From Limnochordia bacterium (GTDB lineage: Bacteria; Bacillota; Limnochordia; Darwinibacteriales; B1SED10-159), in the NCBI GenBank assembly GCA_007132255.1, contig SLOZ01000154.1:1-7193 (forward strand): DNA of 7,193 nucleotides, read 5' to 3'. Of this stretch, positions 1 through 4,407 are shown piece by piece. Made by a program: the position numbers and the translations under genes. The notes under the pieces were generated by a model. That model worked only from the letters and a program-made list of their open reading frames with translations, had not been told where the DNA came from and did no database searches. Numbering within the stretch: the first letter of the stretch is position 1; each line of letters starts with the position of its first letter.

Positions 1-2
1 AC

Positions 3-776
3 GACGATGAAGTGGTGCGCGCCTTTGCGCCCGCGTGCAGGGGGTCTTTGTATTGGTTCAGCCGCCGCCAGGAAGTGGCTCAAGGCGCCTGGCTCAGGGG
101 CACTGAACTCATGTATACTGACGAGTCCGGTAGGATAGAGGTTGTGGGCCAGCGCAGTGACATTCCGCTGGCAGGTGACCACAATGTCGAGAATGTCTTA
201 GCGGCCATAGTGGTGGCCCGGCAGGGTGGAGCTTCGTGGGATGGCATTCGCCGCGGAATCCGAGAGTTTGTGGCGGTTCCGCATCGTCTGGAGTGGGTGG
301 CCGATGTGGCAGACGTGTCGTTCTACAATGATTCCATCGCCACATCACCGGCTAGATCTATGGCCGGGGCTGCCAGCTTTCAGCGGCCGGTAATTCTGCT
401 GGCGGGCGGCTACGATAAGCAGTTGAACTACGAGCAGTGGGCCCACTACCTGAAGGGAGCCATTAAAGGACTGGTGCTATTGGGGCAATCCGGGCCGCTT
501 TTGGAATCCGCAGTGAAGCGAATCTGTGGTCCAGACCTGCCCTTCGCGATGGCTCGGGTACAGACGCTGGAGCAGGCATTGATGCAAGCGATATCTTGGG
601 CAGCGGCCGGTGATGTCGTACTTCTATCGCCTGCCTGCGCCAGCTTTGATCAGTACAAGAACTATGAAGAGCGCGGTGAGCATTTTCGGAGATTGGTGAA
701 GGCAATGGGGTCGCCAGCAGCTCTGCCTGCTGGCCCTAGGAGCGCTGGGGACCACGGCGAGCAGAATCGGATTTGA
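3..776 (+). CDS. murD: UDP-N-acetylmuramoyl-L-alanine--D-glutamate ligase (MurD), 3' part
   Basis: MurD is the cytoplasmic ATP-dependent ligase that adds D-glutamate to UDP-MurNAc-L-Ala in peptidoglycan precursor synthesis. The gene is cut by the window edge. The reading frame is open from base 3 (DDEVVRAF, matching the end of the usual NxDD segment of the central domain), so the GTG at 12 is internal and not a start. About 257 C-terminal residues of a protein usually near 450 are present. Visible motifs are GDHNVENVLAA (Mur ligase central-domain HNxxN), YNDSIATSPARS (the family's NDSxAT loop, with Ile where the E. coli enzyme has Lys), LLAGGYDK (the conserved GGxxK lysine) and LLSPACASFDQYKNYEERG (the C-terminal D-Glu-binding segment). 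After the normal end at about HFRRLVKAM there is a tail of roughly 22 Ala/Pro/Gly-rich residues. fumB follows after 21 nt, suggesting co-transcription. Identification is secure. Confidence 0.96.
   Translation, partial: DDEVVRAFAPACRGSLYWFSRRQEVAQGAWLRGTELMYTDESGRIEVVGQRSDIPLAGDHNVENVLAAIVVARQGGASWDGIRRGIREFVAVPHRLEWVADVADVSFYNDSIATSPARSMAGAASFQRPVILLAGGYDKQLNYEQWAHYLKGAIKGLVLLGQSGPLLESAVKRICGPDLPFAMARVQTLEQALMQAISWAAAGDVVLLSPACASFDQYKNYEERGEHFRRLVKAMGSPAALPAGPRSAGDHGEQNRI
713..734 (+). repeat. Perfect 8-bp inverted repeat in the murD 3' tail
   Basis: GCCAGCAG (713-720) and CTGCTGGC (727-734) are exact reverse complements around a 6-nt loop CTCTGC. In RNA this would be a GC-rich hairpin. No U-tract follows, so it is not a classical Rho-independent terminator. 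It lies inside the part of murD that codes for the unusual C-terminal tail. It could affect mRNA processing or stability, or be incidental. Its function is unknown. Confidence 0.5.
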
Positions 777-783
777 CGGAAAA

Positions 784-788
784 AGGAG
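784..788 (+). promoter_or_regulatory. Shine-Dalgarno site of fumB
   Basis: AGGAG lies 9 nt before the GTG at 798 but only 3 nt before the alternative in-frame TTG at 792. Normal spacing therefore favours GTG 798 as the start. Confidence 0.7.
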
Positions 789-797
789 TGTTTGAAG

Positions 798-1346
798 GTG
801 AAAAGCCTGATACCGCCGCTGACGGATGCTAAAATAAAAGAGCTGCACATCGGTGATGAGGTCACCTTTTCCGGAACGATCTACACGGCCAGAGACGCTG
901 CTCATCTGCGCATGATGGACGAACTGAAGCAGGGCAATGAACTGCCGTTTCCCGTCCAAGGAGCTGTGCTCTATTACGTGGGGCCATGTCCAGCTCCCCC
1001 TGGCTATGTGATCGGCTCTGCGGGACCCACTACAAGCAGCCGCATGGACCAGATGACGATACCCCTGTTGGAAGCTGGACTCAAAGGGATGATCGGCAAA
1101 GGTGGTCGCAGTCCTGACGTCATGGCTGCCATCGCTGCGAATACAGCCGTTTACTTCGCGGCTTTGGGTGGTGCTGGAGCGCTGATCGCACAGCGTATCA
1201 AGGCTGTGGAAATCGTGGCTTATCAAGACCTAGGCCCAGAAGCTGTGCATAAGCTCACTGTGGAGGATCTACCAGCGGTGGTAGCAGTTGACAGTCACGG
1301 AGGGAACCTCTATATTGAAGGACGAAGAACCTACGAGACGATTTAA
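798..1346 (+). CDS. fumB: Class I (Fe-S) fumarate hydratase, beta subunit
   Basis: This is the beta (C-terminal-domain) subunit of a two-subunit class I hydro-lyase, which interconverts fumarate and malate in the cytoplasm. It is 182 residues, close to the usual full length for this subunit. Family motifs seen are YTARDAAH (29-36), GPCPAPPGYVIGSAGPTTSSRMD (62-84), a GKGGRSPDV loop (100-108) and the C-terminal AVDSHGGNLY. By analogy with structurally characterised class I fumarases, R32, T78/T79, R82 and K101 should contact substrate. The [4Fe-4S] cluster is held by the alpha subunit, which is not adjacent: murD lies directly upstream and rph 15 nt downstream. The L(+)-tartrate dehydratase beta subunit (TtdB) is homologous and cannot be excluded. 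The start at GTG 798 is chosen for its Shine-Dalgarno spacing; TTG 792 would add two residues. Confidence 0.9.
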   Translation: MKSLIPPLTDAKIKELHIGDEVTFSGTIYTARDAAHLRMMDELKQGNELPFPVQGAVLYYVGPCPAPPGYVIGSAGPTTSSRMDQMTIPLLEAGLKGMIGKGGRSPDVMAAIAANTAVYFAALGGAGALIAQRIKAVEIVAYQDLGPEAVHKLTVEDLPAVVAVDSHGGNLYIEGRRTYETI

Positions 1347-1361
1347 TTTGGAGGCGTTTAA

Positions 1362-2111
1362 ATGGCGAGATATGATGGACGAGAGGCTAATGAGCTTCGT
1401 CCAGTAAAGATAACACGCAATTTCATCAAACACGCAGAAGGCTCCGTTTTAATTGAAGTGGGAGACACCAAAGTCATCTGCACTGCCACCGTGGAAGACA
1501 AAGTTCCACCATGGATGCGCGGGCAGGGGTCTGGCTGGATTACGGCAGAGTATTCGATGCTGCCTCGAGCCACCGAAACACGCAATATCCGGGAATCAGC
1601 CCGCGGCAAAATCGGCGGTCGTACGTATGAAATCCAACGCTTAATCGGCCGGGCGCTGCGATCCGTGGTGAACCTCAAGGCCCTCGGCGAACGTACCATT
1701 TGGGTGGATTGCGATGTTATCCAAGCCGATGGTGGCACGCGCACCAGTGCCATAACCGGAGCTTATGTGGCTCTCATGGATGCCATCAACGGGCTCCAAG
1801 TCAAAGAGCGCAGGAAAGAGTCACCGATCACTGATTTTCTAGCAGCGATCAGTGTTGGACTTGTGAACCATGAGCTTCTTCTGGATTTGAACTACGCCGA
1901 AGATTCCACGGCTCAGGTAGACTTCAATGTCGTTATGACAGGCAGTGGGCAGCTGGTGGAAGTGCAGGGAACAGCGGAAAAAGACCCATTCACCCGAGCC
2001 GAGATGGACACGATGATGGACTTGGCGGAGCACGGTATTGGCCAATTAGTGCGCATGCAGCGAGAGATCATGGCTGACGACTTGGCGTCACGGCTTGGAG
2101 GCAACTCGTGA
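1362..2111 (+). CDS. rph: Ribonuclease PH (tRNA nucleotidyltransferase)
   Basis: RNase PH is a phosphate-dependent 3'-to-5' exoribonuclease that trims 3' trailers of tRNA precursors and other RNAs, normally as a hexameric ring. The 249-residue product has the full family length. Motifs are RYDGRxxNELRPV at the N terminus (3-15), ARGKIGGRTYEIQRLIGRALR (80-100, with R87 as the phosphate-binding arginine equivalent to R86 of characterised enzymes), QADGGTRTSAITGA (121-134) and DLNYAEDSTAQVDFNVVMT (175-193), carrying the conserved D181 and D187. The ATG at 1362 has GGAGG at 1350-1354, 7 nt upstream. Its stop codon overlaps the rdgB start by one base (TGATG), implying translational coupling. The rph-rdgB pair matches Bacillus (rph-ysnA). 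A tRNA operon, its natural substrate class, follows rdgB. Confidence 0.98.
   Translation: MARYDGREANELRPVKITRNFIKHAEGSVLIEVGDTKVICTATVEDKVPPWMRGQGSGWITAEYSMLPRATETRNIRESARGKIGGRTYEIQRLIGRALRSVVNLKALGERTIWVDCDVIQADGGTRTSAITGAYVALMDAINGLQVKERRKESPITDFLAAISVGLVNHELLLDLNYAEDSTAQVDFNVVMTGSGQLVEVQGTAEKDPFTRAEMDTMMDLAEHGIGQLVRMQREIMADDLASRLGGNS
2097..2101 (+). promoter_or_regulatory. Shine-Dalgarno site of rdgB inside rph
   Basis: GGAGG within the last codons of rph lies 9 nt before the ATG at 2111 and 6 nt before the in-frame GTG at 2108. Both starts fit. ATG is preferred because it is the stronger codon and gives the common TGATG stop-start overlap. Confidence 0.65.
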
Positions 2112-2716
2112 TGCTTCGCACATTGGTGATCGGTTCACGCAATACCCACAAAGTGGCGGAGATTCGCCAGATCCTTGCTGGTCTGCCGTTTCACGTTGTG
2201 TCGGTCTCTGAGTATCCGGATGTCCCTGATGTGGTGGAAGACGGCGCGACCTTTCGAGACAATGCCCTGAAGAAAGCGCGGGAAACAGCTGCAGCTGTCG
2301 GGCAGCTTACATTGGCCGATGATTCGGGGTTGGAGGTCGATGCACTGGATGGACGGCCCGGCGTGTACTCGGCTCGCTACGCTGGCGAGCCCAGTACTGA
2401 CAGCAAAAACAACGCCAAGCTCTTAACGGAGCTGACGGGGGTGGCCGCAGAGCAGCGAACGGCGAGATTCCGCTGTGTCATGGCGTTGGTCGATCCCGAT
2501 GGGGATGAAACTACCGTTGAAGGCATCTGCCATGGCTGCATTGGTCATGAACTCAAAGGCGAGCACGGTTTTGGTTATGACCCTTTGTTTGTTGTCGATG
2601 GCTATGACAGTACTATGGCACAGTTAGGACCTACTGTGAAAAACCGTATCAGCCACCGTGCCCGAGCACTTCAGGAGCTGAAAAATGTGCTGAACAAAAT
2701 GGCGCAATCCAGTTGA
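2111..2716 (+). CDS. rdgB: XTP/dITP pyrophosphatase (RdgB/HAM1 family)
   Basis: This cytoplasmic house-cleaning enzyme hydrolyses non-canonical purine triphosphates (XTP, ITP, dITP) to monophosphate and pyrophosphate, keeping deaminated bases out of DNA and RNA. The protein is 201 residues, the normal family length. Motifs are IGSRNTHKVAEI (7-18, the S/TxNxxK nucleotide-binding signature), LADDSGLEVDALDGRPGVYSARYAG (68-92, with D71 corresponding to the catalytic Asp of E. coli RdgB), HGFGYDPLF (152-160) and KNRISHRARAL (177-187, the ISHR base-recognition segment). It overlaps rph by one base, so the two are probably coupled. The last bases, including the TGA stop, form part of the -35 box of the downstream tRNA promoter. 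A start at GTG 2108 would add one residue. Confidence 0.97.
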   Translation: MLRTLVIGSRNTHKVAEIRQILAGLPFHVVSVSEYPDVPDVVEDGATFRDNALKKARETAAAVGQLTLADDSGLEVDALDGRPGVYSARYAGEPSTDSKNNAKLLTELTGVAAEQRTARFRCVMALVDPDGDETTVEGICHGCIGHELKGEHGFGYDPLFVVDGYDSTMAQLGPTVKNRISHRARALQELKNVLNKMAQSS

Positions 2717-2738
2717 CACAAGGGGTTCCCTGTGTTAA
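2713..2738 (+). repeat. Imperfect inverted repeat spanning the tRNA promoter spacer
   Basis: TTGACAC (2713-2719) pairs with GTGTTAA (2732-2738) with one G-T wobble. AGGG (2721-2724) pairs with CCCT (2728-2731). A2720 is bulged and the loop is GTT. This gives about 11 pairs in total. No T-run follows, so it is not a standard terminator. It could be an operator-like dyad, a 3' structure of the rdgB mRNA, or chance. Confidence 0.5.
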
Positions 2739-2741
2739 GAT
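2713..2741 (+). promoter_or_regulatory. Sigma-A-type promoter of the tRNA operon
   Basis: There is a perfect -35 TTGACA at 2713-2718, a 17-nt spacer, and a -10 TAAGAT at 2736-2741 (5 of 6 matches to TATAAT). The predicted transcript start is about 2748, roughly 30 nt before tRNA-Pro. The -35 contains the rdgB stop codon (TGA 2714-2716). The promoter region is also an imperfect dyad, described as a separate feature. Confidence 0.85.
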
Positions 2742-2778
2742 TTAACTTGTCAGTCCGGCAGGCACTGAAAAAATGAAT

Positions 2779-2856
2779 CGGGGCGTGGCGCAGTTTGGCT
2801 AGCGCGCCTGCCTTGGGAGCAGGAGGCCGGAGGTTCAAATCCTCTCGCCCCGACCA
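2779..2856 (+). tRNA. tRNA-Pro (anticodon TGG)
   Basis: The acceptor stem CGGGGCG (2779-2785) pairs perfectly with CGCCCCG (2846-2852). The discriminator is A2853 and CCA is encoded at 2854-2856. The anticodon stem CCTGC/GCAGG encloses the 7-nt loop CTTGGGA with anticodon TGG at 2814-2816. The T-loop contains GGTTCAAATCC. It is the first gene of the four-tRNA transcript. Confidence 0.97.
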
Positions 2857-2882
2857 TCTTTTACCACCGGATATGGACGCTA

Positions 2883-2956
2883 GCGGGTGTAGCTCAATGG
2901 TAGAGCACCGGCCTTCCAAGCCGGCTATGGGAGTTCGATCCTCCTCACCCGCTCCA
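2883..2956 (+). tRNA. tRNA-Gly (anticodon TCC)
   Basis: The acceptor stem GCGGGTG (2883-2889) pairs with CACCCGC (2946-2952). The discriminator is T2953 and CCA is encoded at 2954-2956. The anticodon stem CCGGC/GCCGG encloses the loop CTTCCAA with TCC at 2915-2917. The D-arm AGCTCAATGGTAGAGCA and the T-loop GTTCGATC are canonical. It lies 26 nt after tRNA-Pro. Confidence 0.97.
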
Positions 2957-2964
2957 ATAAGCGG

Positions 2965-3040
2965 GCGCCTGTAGCTCAGGGGATAGAGCATCGGACTTCT
3001 AATCCGAGTGCCGCAGGTTCGATTCCTGCCAGGCGCGCCA
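2965..3040 (+). tRNA. tRNA-Arg (anticodon TCT)
   Basis: The acceptor stem GCGCCTG (2965-2971) pairs with CAGGCGC (3030-3036). The discriminator is G3037 and CCA is encoded at 3038-3040. The anticodon stem TCGGA/TCCGA encloses the loop CTTCTAA with TCT at 2998-3000. Only 8 nt separate it from tRNA-Gly, so both must be cut from one precursor. Confidence 0.97.
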
Positions 3041-3054
3041 ATCGGATGATACGT

Positions 3055-3132
3055 GGTGGGTATAGCTCAGTAGGTTAGAGCGCCAGGTTGTGGCCCTGGA
3101 GGTCGCCGGTTCAAATCCGGTTACTCACCCCA
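3055..3132 (+). tRNA. tRNA-His (anticodon GTG)
   Basis: The acceptor stem GTGGGTA (3056-3062) pairs with TACTCAC (3122-3128) with one G-U. The extra 5' G (G-1, base 3055) is encoded and pairs with discriminator C3129, the identity pair of tRNA-His. CCA is at 3130-3132. The anticodon stem CCAGG/CCTGG encloses the loop TTGTGGC with GTG at 3090-3092. It is the last gene of the cluster, with a terminator 13 nt downstream. Confidence 0.97.
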
Positions 3133-3145
3133 TTTTCATATATTG

Positions 3146-3172
3146 CAGTCGGCGGTTTCCGGCTGTTTTTTT
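3146..3172 (+). terminator. Rho-independent terminator of the tRNA operon
   Basis: CAGTCGG (3146-3152) pairs with CCGGCTG (3159-3165), a 7-bp stem with one G-U and a 6-nt loop, followed by seven T (3166-3172). Confidence 0.85.
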
Positions 3173-3290
3173 GTACTCAGAGTTTGTAGTACCAGAGTGG
3201 GTTTCTTGCGTGCACACCAGTTGAGCCAAAGAGTCATAAAGGACCACAGACGTCGAGTTCTGGACAGAGACAGAGAGCGGAGGAAAGCGT
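3173..3290 (+). promoter_or_regulatory. Leader/upstream region of the nitronate monooxygenase gene
   Basis: This 118-nt stretch after the tRNA terminator should hold the promoter of the next gene, but I cannot find a convincing -35/-10 pair. It contains a short inverted repeat GTACT (3173-3177) / AGTAC (3188-3192), a purine-rich run from about 3265, and a clear Shine-Dalgarno GGAGG at 3279-3283, 7 nt before the ATG at 3291. Confidence 0.4.
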
Positions 3291-4238
3291 ATGCGTTTAC
3301 CAGAGTTGAAGATCGGCAGTCTTGTCATACCTCGCCCCATTATTCAAGGCGGTATGGCTGTCAAAGTATCCACCGCCCGATTGGCTGCTGCGGTGGCCAA
3401 TGAAGGTGGTGTGGGCATTATCGCTGGCACTGGGATGGCCTTGGACGAACTGCGCAGCGAGATCCGGCAAGCGCGGTCGTTGACCCAGGGCGTCATTGGG
3501 GTCAATGTACTCTACGCTGTGACTGAATTTGCAGATTTAGTCAAGGCCGCATTGTCAGAAGGAATTGACATGGTCTTTTCCGGTGCCGGATTTTCCCGGG
3601 ATATGTTCACGTGGGGTCGTGAGTATAATACGCCGATCGTTCCCATTGTTTCTACAGCGAAGTTCGGTGTTTTGGCGCAAAAATTGGGTGCAGCAGCCGT
3701 GGTCGTCGAAGGCACTGAAGCAGGTGGACATCTCGGAACAGACCGTTCGATCAAAGCTATCCTGCCCGAAGTGAAGCAGGCGCTGCAGATTCCCGTCATT
3801 GCGGCCGGTGGAATCGTCGACGGCCACGATATCAAAGAGATGTTGGACTTAGGAGCTGACGGGGTCCAGATGGGAACGCGCTTCGCGGCCAGTGTCGAAT
3901 CCAATGCGTCCAAACAATTCAAAGATTGGTATGTCCGATCCACAGGCGACGATGTCGTTCTCGTGGACAGCCCAGTCGGACTGCAGGGCCGAGGGTTAGC
4001 AAACGCCTTTTCCCGCTCTGTAGAAGGGGATAAAACAGTTCCCATTGCTAGGTGTAACAATTGCTTGAAGCGCTGTTCGCATAAATTTTGCATTCTAGAT
4101 GCTCTCGCTAACGCTACGGAAGGCGGCGACTTTGAACGAGCCTTGGTCTTCTCTGGAGAAAAGATCGACAAGATCAAAAGCGTCCTGTCAGTTAAGGAAA
4201 TTTTTGCCCAGTTGGATGCGGTGTTAGCCACCTATTGA
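3291..4238 (+). CDS. FMN-dependent nitronate monooxygenase / FabK-like oxidoreductase
   Basis: This is a cytoplasmic TIM-barrel flavoenzyme of the nitronate monooxygenase (2-nitropropane dioxygenase) superfamily, which also contains the enoyl-ACP reductase FabK. Its substrate cannot be decided from sequence. It has 315 residues. Seen in order are PIIQGGMAVKVSTARLAAAVANEGGVGII (16-44, N-terminal flavin-binding loop), IGVNVLY (69-75), EGTEAGGHLG (140-149, with H147 at the position of the NMO catalytic histidine), IPVIAAGGI (167-175) and GADGVQMGTRF (188-198, FMN phosphate loop). The C-terminal part carries four cysteines, C255-x2-C258-x3-C262-x4-C267, in CNNCLKRCSHKFC. Some clostridial members of the family, as I recall, share such a motif; a metal or Fe-S site is an inference. 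The ATG has GGAGG 7 nt upstream. Flanking terminators make it a monocistronic unit. FabK is the main alternative, but no other fab gene is nearby. Confidence 0.88.
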   Translation: MRLPELKIGSLVIPRPIIQGGMAVKVSTARLAAAVANEGGVGIIAGTGMALDELRSEIRQARSLTQGVIGVNVLYAVTEFADLVKAALSEGIDMVFSGAGFSRDMFTWGREYNTPIVPIVSTAKFGVLAQKLGAAAVVVEGTEAGGHLGTDRSIKAILPEVKQALQIPVIAAGGIVDGHDIKEMLDLGADGVQMGTRFAASVESNASKQFKDWYVRSTGDDVVLVDSPVGLQGRGLANAFSRSVEGDKTVPIARCNNCLKRCSHKFCILDALANATEGGDFERALVFSGEKIDKIKSVLSVKEIFAQLDAVLATY

Positions 4239-4248
4239 CTGGTCACAG

Positions 4249-4276
4249 ACGGCAGCCAGTGATGGCTGCCGTTTTT
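4249..4276 (+). terminator. Strong Rho-independent terminator after the nitronate monooxygenase gene
   Basis: ACGGCAGCCA (4249-4258) and TGGCTGCCGT (4263-4272) form a perfect 10-bp stem with loop GTGA. A short T-run (4272-4276) follows. It begins 10 nt after the stop codon. Confidence 0.92.
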
Positions 4277-4302
4277 ACGTCAAACTTTCTCACACCTATT
4301 CG

Positions 4303-4332
4303 TTGACAAAAGCCTTAACAGCCATGTAAACT
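4303..4332 (+). promoter_or_regulatory. Putative sigma-A promoter of the glycosidase operon
   Basis: There is a perfect -35 TTGACA at 4303-4308. The best -10 is TAAACT at 4327-4332 (18-nt spacer, 4 of 6 matches). TGTAAA at 4325-4330 with a 16-nt spacer is an alternative. The predicted start near 4339 leaves a leader of about 70 nt containing the palindrome at 4372-4379. A strong -35 with a weak -10 fits a regulated promoter. Confidence 0.6.
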
Positions 4333-4364
4333 TAAAGAAACACATGTCGGGTTTTTTTTACGTC

Positions 4365-4392
4365 TGCTAGAAACCGGTTGCAGTTGCTAGAA
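4365..4392 (+). repeat. Direct repeat TGCTAGAA, 20-bp period
   Basis: TGCTAGAA occurs at 4365-4372 and again at 4385-4392, exactly 20 bp apart (about two helical turns), bracketing the AACCGGTT palindrome. The second copy also reads as an extended -10 (TGC-TAGAAT). A transcript from there would start at or after the ribosome-binding site, so a promoter role is doubtful. Confidence 0.45.
4372..4379 (+). promoter_or_regulatory. Possible LacI-family operator
   Basis: AACCGGTT is a perfect 8-bp palindrome with a central CG step. This matches the general AAnCGnTT-type core of many LacI-family operators. It sits about 35 nt downstream of the predicted transcript start and before the ribosome-binding site, a position where a bound repressor could block transcription. 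A LacI-family gene starts at 7052 in the same cluster. The assignment is an inference. Confidence 0.4.
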
Positions 4393-4407
4393 TGAAAGGG
4401 TGGGAGT

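Noticed and set aside
12..776. GTG at 12 as a true gene start giving a 254-residue protein
   Set aside because: The frame is open and homologous to MurD back to base 3, so the gene is truncated by the window edge and not short.
624..1226. Long reverse-strand open frame (200 codons) across the murD/fumB junction
   Set aside because: It is antisense to two clearly conserved genes, has no recognisable domain, and its composition looks like a shadow of the forward codons.
2671..2991. Reverse-strand frame through the tRNA genes with stretches such as GREDLNLRPPAPKAGALAKLRHAP
   Set aside because: This is the well-known spurious translation of antisense tRNA sequence that is often mis-annotated as protein.
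3173..3193. GTACT / AGTAC inverted repeat, reminiscent of a FapR-type operator half-site
   Set aside because: The arms are only 5 bp with a 10-nt spacer and no extended match. No fatty-acid genes besides the ambiguous FabK-like enzyme are nearby.
3512..4231. Reverse-strand open frame of 239 codons under the nitronate monooxygenase gene
   Set aside because: It is fully antisense to a conserved flavoenzyme and shows no motif or convincing start signal. It is best explained as a shadow frame.
4323..4359. CATGT / ACATG inverted repeat followed shortly by a run of eight T, terminator-like
   Set aside because: The 5-bp AT-rich stem with a 14-nt loop is too weak, the T-run does not directly abut the stem, and it overlaps the presumed -10 of the glycosidase promoter.
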